Positions 1 to 6,547 are shown, counted from the stretch's first letter. The stretch is DNA of 20,362 nucleotides from a virus (IMGVR_UViG_3300032011_001483:1-20362), one strand, 5' to 3'. Made by a program: numbers and translations. The notes: generated from the sequence alone by a model not told the origin.

Positions 1-736
1 TAAAAATACTGTCAAGAGAATCATCAGAATCAACCAATACACAACTAGCAAACTGCCTAAGAGGAGTCCGAATACCAGCCATGATAGGGGTTGGAATATT
101 GATTTTAAATGTTGAAACAGCTTCGTAATACCTTTTGACATAAGATAACCTCTTGTCTTTCGGATAGTTCTTAAACAAAACAGCTGATATCAACATATAC
201 ATATATTGAGGTGATTCAAATATCTTACCAGAACTTCTGTCTTGTACAAGATACTTATCAACTACTTGTCTTAATCCAGCGTATGTAAACAACATATCTC
301 TATCGTGTTTCATATAACTGTCTAATTTATCCCACTCCTCATCACTATAATATGTGATAAGTTCTTCGTCATACACTTTATGATTTATATTTCGTGTAAC
401 GATATCTTTCAATGGTGGATAAATCTTTGAATCTTTCCATTTAGTGTTAAATACACTCTTTCTAATTTGAAACAACAACAATCGAGCTGCTACAAACTGA
501 TAATTTGGTGTTTCCAAACTAATCAGATCGGCCGCTGATTTAATGAGAATACTCTGTATCTCTGTTGATGTCATTCCATCATAAAATTGTAAACCAGAAT
601 TCATCTCTACAGACGATGCTGATACACCAGAGACATCTTTACAAGCTGCCTCTACCATTCTATGTACTTTATCTAAACTTATTTCTTCTAACTCACCGCT
701 TCTCTTTACGATTCTTGTCTCACTACTCTCAACCAC
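1..736 (-). CDS. nrdA: Ribonucleoside-diphosphate reductase, large (alpha) subunit, N-terminal part, cut by window edge
   Basis: Catalytic subunit of class I ribonucleotide reductase, which reduces ribonucleotides to deoxyribonucleotides for phage DNA synthesis. About 245 residues are present; the 3' part lies beyond position 1. The translation starts MVESSETRIVKRSGELEEIS, giving an ATP-cone-like N-terminus (IVKRSGE...LDKVHRMVEAA). Near the edge it reads PTPIMAGIRTPLRQFASCVLV, the conserved NrdA segment holding one of the redox-active cysteines. The start is a GTG at 736, with GGAG five bases upstream; an in-frame stop lies just above it, so no longer start is possible. The start overlaps the end of the primase gene by 8 bases, suggesting coupled translation. 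T4-like phages commonly carry nrdA/nrdB among their nucleotide-metabolism genes. The family is certain; the GTG start is well supported. Confidence 0.93.
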   Translation of the reverse strand, partial: MVESSETRIVKRSGELEEISLDKVHRMVEAACKDVSGVSASSVEMNSGLQFYDGMTSTEIQSILIKSAADLISLETPNYQFVAARLLLFQIRKSVFNTKWKDSKIYPPLKDIVTRNINHKVYDEELITYYSDEEWDKLDSYMKHDRDMLFTYAGLRQVVDKYLVQDRSSGKIFESPQYMYMLISAVLFKNYPKDKRLSYVKRYYEAVSTFKINIPTPIMAGIRTPLRQFASCVLVDSDDSLDSIF

Positions 737-1727
737 TTCTACTCCAGTCGCTCAAAGCCATCTTTGCTGACAACCCTGAAAATTTATTCTTATTAATAAT
801 GTCTTCTATAATATCAGAAGACAAACCATTCAATACCATATCATTGATATCTTTTTCTTTTATAGTCTTTGGCCAAAAACAGATTTCGAATCCGTCTTCG
901 ATAACTTGACCCATAAGTTTATGCAGTTGTGGATTTCTTCTCTCGTTATCGAAAACGACCACAGCTTGTTCTGTCGGTACTATCGATTTTAGTTTTGAGA
1001 AGTCACTACCAGCGACTGCAATTGAGTTCGGAAGAAACAGACTATCAATTGGACCTTCTGTAACATAAACTTTTTTATTATAATCGACTGTTCGTAAGCC
1101 GTAGATGAGAGATTCTTGATCATCAAATTTTAGTGTTAGATATCTAAGTTTATTGTTATTCAGAGCCCTGCCTGAAACTCCCACTAGTTTACCTTGTCTT
1201 GAATAGAAAGGTAAAACTAATCTTGGGTCGTTTCCAAACACTCTATCTTTATACTTATAATCCAAAGAACTTAGAGATTGACAATTTTCAATAAAGTAAA
1301 GTTCATCCCATCTGTGCTTCGGAATCTTTCTATGGTTCAGATAATCTATTGATACTTGACTATCTAAAGCTGAGACACAACCCACTTTCTTTAGTGGGTC
1401 GTCTTTGAATACAGGTGTTGTTGTCTTTTCAATGACACTTGTAAACGAAGGTTCTTTCTTATAGAACTTCTCTACACAATACTCATTGTAAAGTTTAGTG
1501 TCGTGATCTTTTAAAAACTTACTGAAAGCTTTAGAGATAGAACAGTTATGACACTTGTAAACGAATGTCTCTTTGAGTTTGAAATGATATCCTCGTGCCT
1601 TATGTTGATTCTTCTCTGAATCACCACAATACGGACACGAATGATTAAGTAGTTCTTCGGTTTTCCACTTGGCGTTTCTAAACCTAGAACTAACTAATCG
1701 TAAATATTTCTTATCAACCCAAAACAT
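729..1727 (-). CDS. DNA primase, T4 gp61-like
   Basis: Makes RNA primers for lagging-strand synthesis as partner of the gp41-type helicase. 332 residues, close to T4 gp61 (342). A CHC2-type zinc finger is visible near the N-terminus: CPYCGDS at residues 31-37 (C31, C34) and C59/C62, followed by ARGYHF-type gp61 sequence. A TOPRIM domain follows, with YVTEGPIDSLF around residues 221-231 (catalytic E224) and VVVFDNE around 257-262. The N-terminus MFWVDKKYLRLV aligns with the T4 gp61 start, supporting ATG at 1727, although no Shine-Dalgarno is seen. A consensus sigma70-like promoter lies directly upstream. It overlaps nrdA by 8 bases. Unlike T4, where genes 41 and 61 sit together, about 17 kb of accessory genes separate them here. 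Confidence 0.93.
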   Translation of the reverse strand: MFWVDKKYLRLVSSRFRNAKWKTEELLNHSCPYCGDSEKNQHKARGYHFKLKETFVYKCHNCSISKAFSKFLKDHDTKLYNEYCVEKFYKKEPSFTSVIEKTTTPVFKDDPLKKVGCVSALDSQVSIDYLNHRKIPKHRWDELYFIENCQSLSSLDYKYKDRVFGNDPRLVLPFYSRQGKLVGVSGRALNNNKLRYLTLKFDDQESLIYGLRTVDYNKKVYVTEGPIDSLFLPNSIAVAGSDFSKLKSIVPTEQAVVVFDNERRNPQLHKLMGQVIEDGFEICFWPKTIKEKDINDMVLNGLSSDIIEDIINKNKFSGLSAKMALSDWSRSG

Positions 1728-1741
1728 AATGTATACTACTT

Positions 1742-1769
1742 ATTATACTAGCATACTCGTATATGTCAA
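1742..1769 (-). promoter_or_regulatory. Consensus sigma70-type promoter for primase-nrdA
   Basis: On the minus strand TTGACA (1769-1764) and TATAAT (1747-1742) are both perfect matches, separated by 16 bases. The expected transcription start is near 1734, only about 7 bases before the primase ATG at 1727, and no ribosome binding site fits between. It occupies the 44-base gap between the spanin lipoprotein gene and primase. AGTATA occurs twice in the -10 region and downstream of it. I infer a host-polymerase (early) promoter giving a nearly leaderless transcript. Confidence 0.75.
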
Positions 1770-1771
1770 GG

Positions 1772-2314
1772 TTATTTCTTTTTGACTTCTCCGGCGTATC
1801 CGTCTTTGTCGTTGATGGTTACACTTCGATAATACACGACTACTTCTTGTACTTCTCGAATGTATCTTCTGAGTTCTTGCATGTTATATGACATTAACTC
1901 ATAGTCTTCTGTAGTTATAGCGAAGAATACTACATCACCACTATTTTGTTTCTTAACATCATCTATGAATTTATCTAAGTATGTGTATCCTTCAGGCCAA
2001 TTATTCTCTTTACCTAGTTTACATACTCTAATGACTTTACCTTTATCATTCAATAGACCATCAGGGTGATCCATCTTAGGTCTTTTACCTTCTTGATCTT
2101 TGACACAAGGATTAGCTATTGTCTTTGAAGAAACTACATGCCACTTCGGATCTTTAAGATCAATGTTTCTTGGCATTGTTGGTTGAATGATATCAATTTC
2201 AATAGGTTTAGACGAGGTTTCAATTAATCTCGTTCCGAATGTACTACACCCACTAATTGTTAGGATTGATATCGCTAGTAGGGTCGTCCAGACTGTCGAG
2301 CTCTTTGCTATCAT
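1772..2314 (-). CDS. Outer-membrane lipoprotein, probable o-spanin (Rz1-like)
   Basis: 180 residues with a short positively charged start, a hydrophobic stretch TLLAISILTI (about residues 11-20) and the lipobox-like ISGC ending at C23, so a lipoprotein signal peptide is likely. After the cysteine comes a Pro-containing region (SKPIEIDIIQPTMP) and a C-terminal ...ELRRYIREVQEVVVYYRS helix. This layout resembles lipoproteins next to Rz-like genes in marine T4-like phages. The ATG at 2314 has AGGAG eight bases upstream (CAGGAGTATAGAAAATG), inside the upstream gene, which it overlaps by 62 bases in another frame. Overlapping i-spanin/o-spanin genes are typical of lysis cassettes. The likely role is to fuse inner and outer membranes at lysis. 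At 180 residues it is longer than classical Rz1; function is inferred from signal and context. Confidence 0.72.
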   Translation of the reverse strand: MIAKSSTVWTTLLAISILTISGCSTFGTRLIETSSKPIEIDIIQPTMPRNIDLKDPKWHVVSSKTIANPCVKDQEGKRPKMDHPDGLLNDKGKVIRVCKLGKENNWPEGYTYLDKFIDDVKKQNSGDVVFFAITTEDYELMSYNMQELRRYIREVQEVVVYYRSVTINDKDGYAGEVKKK

Positions 2315-2648
2315 TTTCTATACTCCTGAAAACCGCTGATGTAGCATCATTGGCTTGTTTCTCAATCATACCCGGTTTCGCTATCGCTAGTTTATTTAGA
2401 TTATGTCTTCTAAATATGTCCAAGTATCCGTTCATCTCAGCTTCTATCTGAGCGTTCTTTGAAGATAACTGATTCAAGGCTTTACCTTGTTTCTCATAAC
2501 TCTCTTTAATCGCTGTTATGGCTTCTTCTTGTTGTTTGATTGCAACTTCTAACTGCATGTTGTTCATAGTTAGTACTTGATTTTCTGAGTACAACCACCA
2601 TGAAGTTAATCCTAAGATTAATATTATCGCTATAAAGAACTGTTGCAT
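2253..2648 (-). CDS. Inner-membrane spanin subunit, Rz-like
   Basis: 131 residues: one N-terminal membrane anchor (FFIAIILILGLTSWWLY, about 4-20), then a helical, coiled-coil-prone periplasmic segment (QLEVAIKQQEEAITAIKESY...) and a short segment NLNKLAIAKPGMIEKQAN. That last segment resembles the LxxLAxxKPGLVE motif of Rz-like proteins in T4-like marine phages (from memory, not a search). It would pair with the lipoprotein encoded by the overlapping downstream gene to span the periplasm during lysis. The ATG at 2648 lies one base after the stop of a 48-residue membrane protein gene, without its own clear ribosome binding site, so coupled translation is likely. Confidence 0.75.
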   Translation of the reverse strand: MQQFFIAIILILGLTSWWLYSENQVLTMNNMQLEVAIKQQEEAITAIKESYEKQGKALNQLSSKNAQIEAEMNGYLDIFRRHNLNKLAIAKPGMIEKQANDATSAVFRSIENDSKELDSLDDPTSDINPNN

Positions 2649-2649
2649 T

Positions 2650-2796
2650 TTAAAATATCCATTGTAGTAATAGAACTACTAACACACCTTTAAAAAATGA
2701 AATCCACAAAGCACTGTACATAGATAAGTCTAATGTATCCATCATTGTTTTAAGAATATTTTCATGCCAATCTTTTACTTTTTGTAATATTTCCAT
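2650..2796 (-). CDS. Small single-span membrane protein, 48 aa, in lysis cassette
   Basis: A short open frame that begins MEILQKVKDWHENILKTMMD and ends with the hydrophobic run ISFFKGVLVVLLLQWIF. It has an amphipathic, charged N-terminal half and one transmembrane helix at about residues 28-47. Its ATG overlaps the stop of the acyl carrier protein gene (TAATG at 2798-2794), and its TAA is one base before the i-spanin ATG, so it fits the operon exactly. That packing is the main reason to call it real. A small membrane protein just before a spanin pair could be a holin or lysis regulator, but I see no family-specific motif. There is no strong Shine-Dalgarno. Confidence 0.68.
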   Translation of the reverse strand: MEILQKVKDWHENILKTMMDTLDLSMYSALWISFFKGVLVVLLLQWIF

Positions 2797-3014
2797 TATG
2801 AATTATCCGAAATGTATTGTTTGAGTAGACCAACTGTTGTTAACGCATCAGTATCTTCGTCAGGTATTTCTAAATCGAATTCTTCTTCAACACCCATAAC
2901 GATCTCTACTATACTTAATGAATCAGCACCTAAGTCTTCAATAAAAGTTTTGTTATCAGTAACTTCTGATTCACTTATTCCTAAATTGTCTGCTATTATT
3001 CTTTCTACACTCAT
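2796..3014 (-). CDS. acpP: Acyl carrier protein
   Basis: 72 residues with the complete AcpP pattern: helix I (VERIIADNLGI), a conserved TFIEDLGADSLSIVEIVM block, then EEEFDLEIPDEDTDALTTVG. S32 in the DSL motif is the expected attachment site for 4'-phosphopantetheine. The protein would be charged by the host holo-ACP synthase and carry acyl groups. No other fatty-acid synthesis gene is seen in the window. The ATG at 3014 has a good AGGAGAT site five bases upstream and overlaps the previous gene by 4 bases (ATGA). The following gene starts on its stop codon, and it lies immediately upstream of the lysis genes. It is an auxiliary metabolic gene; whether it feeds lipid synthesis or acylates a phage or host target is unknown. 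Confidence 0.93.
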   Translation of the reverse strand: MSVERIIADNLGISESEVTDNKTFIEDLGADSLSIVEIVMGVEEEFDLEIPDEDTDALTTVGLLKQYISDNS

Positions 3015-3337
3015 TTCATCTCCTGTATTTTTGACATCTTTGAAGTTCTATCGTAATGTTTAACTTCTCCGACTATTGTTTCTGTCATATAATCCATCGG
3101 TGAGGCTGATTTTAGTTCAACCATTGTACCGTCATAAGTTTTAAATCTCATGTGTTTGGGTGCACATTTATAAAACTTTCTTACTGTAAAACTTCTAACT
3201 ATAACATCTACAACTTCACCTTCTGAGTTATATTCAGTTTTAGTTACATGAAGATATTTATGGTCTTCGAAAAGACGCATAAATCGTAAGAACACCCATA
3301 CAAAGAAATCTTTAATCTTTACAAAAAAGTTCTTCAT
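3011..3337 (-). CDS. Conserved small protein with hydrophobic N-terminus
   Basis: 108 residues. The first 23 (MKNFFVKIKDFFVWVFLRFMRLF) form a basic, aromatic amphipathic or membrane-associating helix. The rest is a soluble, beta-rich segment (HKYLHVTKTEYNSEGEVVDVIVRSFTVRKFY...). I do not recognise a named family. It overlaps the acyl carrier protein gene by 4 bases and the upstream HNH-motif gene by 4 bases, so it is clearly part of the operon. A peripheral membrane role near the lysis or ACP genes is possible but not shown. Confidence 0.72.
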   Translation of the reverse strand: MKNFFVKIKDFFVWVFLRFMRLFEDHKYLHVTKTEYNSEGEVVDVIVRSFTVRKFYKCAPKHMRFKTYDGTMVELKSASPMDYMTETIVGEVKHYDRTSKMSKIQEMK

Positions 3338-4062
3338 CTTTTTCTTGCCATGTCTTGAATTCTTCTTAAAATTTTCTTTCTTTTTTTGACTACAACTGTA
3401 GATGAATCATCACCTGTACCAGCTATAGCAGGTCCTGTAACAGTACCCATATCTTCATTTTTTGTTGCGGCGATAGCTTTCTTCTCAGCTTCTTTTTCTC
3501 TGTCATGTTTTCTTTTTAGATCAGCTCGTTCTTTAGCTCTACTTACAGCATCTTCACCGACATCTAATGTTTTAGGATATCCTTTTTGACCTGGTTTAAG
3601 TTTTGGTTTACCTGCAGCTCTTCTTTTACGAATGTTCGCCCATAAACTTTCATTTTGTGTTTCCCATTTATCCATATACTCTTTTACCTCTCCCATGACT
3701 AGACCAGACAACTGTTGTACCATTTGTACTAAAGCTGATTGTGGTAGTGTTTGTAACATTTGTAGTTGTTTTTTAGATATACCTTTGACTTTCTTTAAAG
3801 CTTTTTGTACATCTACAGCTTCACTCCATTCTTTGAGTTTCTTTTCTCTAAGTCTTGGTTCTTTTCGATTGTAGTTTTGAGTAACTACTGATAAGTTTTT
3901 CTTGTCGTTGTTTAGTGGGTTATTATCTTTATGATGTACATCTTTATCTTCTGGTACATCTTTCATTGATCTTCTAGCAGCATTTCTAGCTGCTCGTCTG
4001 AGTTTTTGTTCAGGTCTTGAATGATAATTCTCGTACTCTTTCTTATAATTTCTCATAGACAT
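3334..4062 (-). CDS. HNH-motif protein with ESLWxNIRKRR tail
   Basis: About 242 residues from MSMRNYKKEYENYHSRP. An upstream in-frame ATG at 4125 exists, but it would give a longer overlap with the peroxiredoxin gene, and the MRNYKKEY start looks like related phage proteins (MRNY itself is at 4056). An HNH-like motif, DVHHKDNNPLNN (about residues 41-52) followed by NLSVVTQNYNR, resembles the zinc/metal His motif of HNH nucleases. A middle region is rich in Gln and Leu. The segment ESLWANIRKRRAAGKPKLKPG (about 138-158) closely matches a segment in the protein at 14034-14669. The C-terminus is very basic (KKRKKILRRIQDMARKR). It could be a nuclease or, as its tail suggests, a virion-associated DNA-binding protein. 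It overlaps the neighbouring genes by 4 and 20 bases. Confidence 0.75.
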   Translation of the reverse strand: MSMRNYKKEYENYHSRPEQKLRRAARNAARRSMKDVPEDKDVHHKDNNPLNNDKKNLSVVTQNYNRKEPRLREKKLKEWSEAVDVQKALKKVKGISKKQLQMLQTLPQSALVQMVQQLSGLVMGEVKEYMDKWETQNESLWANIRKRRAAGKPKLKPGQKGYPKTLDVGEDAVSRAKERADLKRKHDREKEAEKKAIAATKNEDMGTVTGPAIAGTGDDSSTVVVKKRKKILRRIQDMARKR

Positions 4063-4516
4063 TTTCTGGTGAAGATATATCATACGGGTCTTCTGTATGA
4101 TTATCACATTTACCTTCTTCGGCAAACATTTGTTCTACTATACCATTATTTATAACACACGCGTATCTCCAAGACCTTACACCGAATCCTAGATTGTCTT
4201 TCTTACATAACATACCTAATCTATCAGTTAGTAGACCTGATCCGTCAGCTAACCATTTAACATTTAAAACTTCTTGATCTTTAAACCATTTACTCATTAC
4301 AAAAGCGTCATTGACTGAAACACAATAGATTTCATGTATACCTTTCTCTTGAAACTTACTGAACATTTCTTCATATCCAGGTAATTGTTTAGTTGAACAA
4401 GTCGGTGTGAAAGCTCCAGGCAATCCAAACAATATGACTTTCTTGTCTTTAAAAAGTTCTGTTGTATCGACTGGATCGAATGGTGCTTGTGGTAGGGTTA
4501 AGTTGTTGATATCCAT
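4043..4516 (-). CDS. Peroxiredoxin (Prx5/redoxin type)
   Basis: 157 residues with a thioredoxin-fold peroxiredoxin signature: VILFGLPGAFTPTCSTKQLP holds the peroxidatic cysteine C40 in the PxxxTxxC pattern, then LPGYEE, CVSVNDAFVMSKW and LADGSGLLTDRLG, typical of the Prx5/type II peroxiredoxin group. It would reduce hydrogen peroxide or organic peroxides with thiol electrons from the host. Other cysteines occur at about 65, 104, 119 and 137; which one resolves, if any, is unclear. The ATG at 4516 has ACGGAGT upstream. Probably an auxiliary gene protecting the infected cell or redox-sensitive enzymes such as ribonucleotide reductase. Confidence 0.92.
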   Translation of the reverse strand: MDINNLTLPQAPFDPVDTTELFKDKKVILFGLPGAFTPTCSTKQLPGYEEMFSKFQEKGIHEIYCVSVNDAFVMSKWFKDQEVLNVKWLADGSGLLTDRLGMLCKKDNLGFGVRSWRYACVINNGIVEQMFAEEGKCDNHTEDPYDISSPENVYEKL

Positions 4517-4530
4517 AATATACTCCGTGT

Positions 4531-5100
4531 TTATCTTAAATCATGACCTGAACAGATCATCATTTGATTCTTATCTATGTTATACATGCGAAAAAGAGGT
4601 ACTCCATATACTTTACCTACAGGTTTTGCACCTGAATGAATAAGTGTGTCTCCTCTTTCAGCATCTGATTCTTCATCTATTATCATGTTTCGTTTAAGAT
4701 GAAATGTTTTTTCTGTTTCTAGTTTTTTTATAGGTGCAAATTCTTCAAGTAAATCATCAGGTAAAAACTCACCCTCTTTTAGATACTTGAATACTTCTTT
4801 ATCTAATTGTGTACCAGAAAGTTCACAATGTTCTTTAATTAGAAATAACGCTGCAGCGTATGATGCCAATCTATTTTTACCCAATGGTAACATTTCGATT
4901 AGTCTTTTAAGATTGAATACTAGTCTATGTAGAAATGTGTATGATTGTTTTAGTTCTGCTGTGTTAACTTTAACTGACTTGATTCTCTTACCGTTAGCAT
5001 CAATGATACCTGCTTTGAATGCTTCTTGATCTTCCCATTTGGTTGTTAAGAGTTTGAGTACTCTAAAAGTGATAACTGTATCTATAGCTCTACTTGCCAT
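4531..5100 (-). CDS. Conserved T4-like marine phage protein (MASRxID family)
   Basis: 189 residues, mostly helical. The start MASRAIDTVITFRVLKLL, the middle FLHRLVFNLKRLIEMLPLGKN and LASYAAALFLIKEH follow a pattern I recall from a protein conserved in T4-like cyanophages and their relatives. Some homologues may have been labelled as inhibitor of the prohead protease, but I cannot confirm this from sequence. The ATG at 5100 directly follows the stop of the upstream gene, so the pair is probably co-translated. No catalytic motif is visible. Given the prohead-targeting-like peptides elsewhere in the window, a head-assembly role would make sense but is only inference. Confidence 0.75.
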   Translation of the reverse strand: MASRAIDTVITFRVLKLLTTKWEDQEAFKAGIIDANGKRIKSVKVNTAELKQSYTFLHRLVFNLKRLIEMLPLGKNRLASYAAALFLIKEHCELSGTQLDKEVFKYLKEGEFLPDDLLEEFAPIKKLETEKTFHLKRNMIIDEESDAERGDTLIHSGAKPVGKVYGVPLFRMYNIDKNQMMICSGHDLR

Positions 5101-5472
5101 TTATATTTCTCTCATTCGTTTTGTTACTTCTTCGTCTAATGGAATATCTTGTTTCCAATTTTCATCAATATAACCTAAGTACAAAAGACAAGTCTTTAAT
5201 ATAGGCCAGAATTCTTTTTCTAGTTTGAACTCTAACATTTTAAGTGTGTTATCTACACCAAACAGATTACTCAACACAATAAGATGATTAAGAATCAATC
5301 GTTCTCGTAGTTCACCTGACTTGGCGTATCGTTTTAGAAGTCTTTTAAGATATCTAAATCTTCTAATGTCCTCATAGAATTCTTCTGTAGAAGTACATTG
5401 AGGGTTGTCATAGTGTCTTATTGCGAAAAGAGTAAAATTCTCCTCGTTGAGTTCTTCAAATATATCCATCAT
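5101..5472 (-). CDS. Conserved T4-like marine phage protein (NPQCTSxEEFYED family)
   Basis: 123 residues, helical and acidic/aromatic. NFTLFAIRHYDNPQCTSTEE, then EDIRRFRYLKRLLKRY and RLILNHLIVLSNLFGVDNTLK follow a pattern recurring in T4-like cyanophage genomes as a conserved protein of unknown function. No catalytic motif is seen. Two ATG codons stand in tandem at the start (5472 and 5469). No Shine-Dalgarno is visible; instead a 7-bp inverted repeat and a promoter-like sequence abut the start. The stop is immediately followed by the ATG of the next gene. Confidence 0.78.
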   Translation of the reverse strand: MMDIFEELNEENFTLFAIRHYDNPQCTSTEEFYEDIRRFRYLKRLLKRYAKSGELRERLILNHLIVLSNLFGVDNTLKMLEFKLEKEFWPILKTCLLYLGYIDENWKQDIPLDEEVTKRMREI

Positions 5473-5505
5473 GTAAGTATATAGTACTTACGAAAACTAG
5501 TTCAA
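5473..5505 (-). promoter_or_regulatory. Promoter-like sequence overlapping a 7-bp inverted repeat
   Basis: On the minus strand TTGAAC (5505-5500) and TATACT (5481-5476) are 18 bases apart, a fair sigma70 match with the same spacing and -10 as the sequence at 18770-18799. The arms GTAAGTA and TACTTAC (5473-5479 and 5485-5491) are perfectly complementary around a 5-base loop and end one base from the ATG at 5472. The expected start point (about 5469) would fall on the second ATG. It may be a promoter, an RNA hairpin in the intercistronic gap, or chance in AT-rich DNA. Confidence 0.3.
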
Positions 5506-5892
5506 TTTAGCTGATATTCTATACCCACCGTTTCCACTTGATCCGTACTCTACAGTCATAGTCAAGTCTTCTGGTATTGTTGGTGTTAATGCATGAGTTT
5601 CAGCTGGGTCTAATTTCTCACCGAACTGATGTACATTTAAAGTAAGTGAACCGTCTTGTCCAAATTCTTGTTCTGACATATTAAATGTTAACCCAAGTTG
5701 TTGTACTTTACCTGCTAATTGTGTTAAAGCTGCTTCAACACTCATGTATTCCATGTTGTTGCATCCTTCTAACCATGAATTAACTCTCGTTTTCACATCT
5801 TCTTGATCAAGTCTATGAAAATCAGGTGGGACATCACTTGATATCCCTCCAGATCCATGACTCTCTCTTATATAACTTTTAAAAGATTTCAT
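5497..5892 (-). CDS. Small protein with capsid-targeting-like N-terminus
   Basis: 131 residues. The first ten, MKSFKSYIRE, look like the T4 capsid-targeting sequence (MKTYQEFIAE) with an I-R-E tripeptide fitting the T4 gp21 prohead protease site (I/L-x-E). A flexible Ser/Gly-rich linker follows (SHGSGGISSD), then a compact soluble domain (MEYMSVEAALTQLAGKVQQL ... LTLNVHQFG ... MTVEYGSSGNGGYRISAKLN). I do not recognise the domain. The ATG at 5892 has AGGATAAAAAATT upstream. The neighbour upstream is a virion-type protein. I infer an internal head protein or a protein packaged in the prohead. Confidence 0.7.
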   Translation of the reverse strand: MKSFKSYIRESHGSGGISSDVPPDFHRLDQEDVKTRVNSWLEGCNNMEYMSVEAALTQLAGKVQQLGLTFNMSEQEFGQDGSLTLNVHQFGEKLDPAETHALTPTIPEDLTMTVEYGSSGNGGYRISAKLN

Positions 5893-5907
5893 AATTTTTT
5901 ATCCTAT

Positions 5908-6501
5908 TTACGCTGTAACTGTTAATGAACCAGCTGCTGTTCCAATCGCTGAACTATTAGTAATAGTAGCATTCGTTGAAGTACCAGCATCTTTAATAGT
6001 ACCTGAGTTTAAGTTCATAGCGTTAGCACCGATTACTAATACATCATCAGCATTTGTAGCTGCGTTAGCCGCACCAATTGCTAGTGAGAATACAAGTTCG
6101 TTAGTACCTGTACCTGAAGCGTATGCTAAGTTATGTGGTCCACGACCTGTACCAGAACCTTGGTTTCCGTTAGTTACTGCTAAGTAAGGTGTTCCACTTC
6201 CTGTATCTACATCAACTGCTTCGTTAAATCTAGCTCTTACTGATAAAGTAAATCCATCAGATTTATCTGCTGTTGTTGTGATCCATTCTATTTCTGTTAT
6301 GTCTGCTGAACCCAATGATGTTGTCAATGAACCAATAGCCACTAAAACTTCTGGTGTAGCACTTGTATTGCCGTTACCAGTCATTGTAGAACCTGCTTCG
6401 ATTGTCCAACCACCAGATGCGGCATAGACTTCTTTCTTTTGTGCTGTAGTTAAGTGTTTAGGCTTAGACTCGTCAGCATCTGTTGCTCCCCATAGTGGCA
6501 T
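5908..6501 (-). CDS. Virion structural protein with Ig-like domain
   Basis: 197 residues. The start MPLWGATDADESKPKHLTTA resembles the MPLWGxxDxxxxKPK beginning of virion proteins in T4-like marine phages. The remainder is Thr/Ser/Ala/Gly-rich and beta-type: ARFNEAVDVDTGSGTPYLAV, ...LAYASGTGTNELVFSLAIG and ALVIGAN-like stretches. These recall the repeated Ig-like domains of large bacterial surface adhesins (patterns such as SGTPYL and YASGSGTNTLVF). A head or tail decoration, or a surface-binding domain, is likely. A perfect T4-type late promoter and an AGGAGATAA ribosome binding site precede the ATG at 6501, consistent with a late structural gene. The family assignment is from pattern memory. 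Confidence 0.78.
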   Translation of the reverse strand: MPLWGATDADESKPKHLTTAQKKEVYAASGGWTIEAGSTMTGNGNTSATPEVLVAIGSLTTSLGSADITEIEWITTTADKSDGFTLSVRARFNEAVDVDTGSGTPYLAVTNGNQGSGTGRGPHNLAYASGTGTNELVFSLAIGAANAATNADDVLVIGANAMNLNSGTIKDAGTSTNATITNSSAIGTAAGSLTVTA

Positions 6502-6538
6502 TTTATTATCTCCTACGATATTTATTTTAATTCTATAT

Positions 6539-6547
6539 GTATTTATA
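6539..6547 (-). promoter_or_regulatory. T4-type late promoter TATAAATAC
   Basis: Minus-strand TATAAATA (6547-6540) followed by C is the exact T4 late consensus recognised by the gp55 sigma factor. The predicted start is near 6533, giving a leader of about 32 bases that includes AGGAG before the ATG at 6501. It overlaps the last codons of the upstream gene. Confidence 0.72.

Noticed and set aside
565-909. Plus-strand open frame of 114 codons, and similar plus-strand frames elsewhere
   Set aside because: They lie opposite clear minus-strand genes (here nrdA and primase), have low-complexity Ser/Leu/Phe-rich translations and no ribosome sites.
4063-4125. Longer start (ATG 4125) for the HNH-motif protein
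   Set aside because: It would deepen the overlap with the peroxiredoxin gene, and MRNYKKEY looks like the family's normal beginning.
4147-4154. TATAAATA in the peroxiredoxin gene
   Set aside because: It is inside the coding region with no gene start in a suitable place downstream; AT-rich codons explain it.
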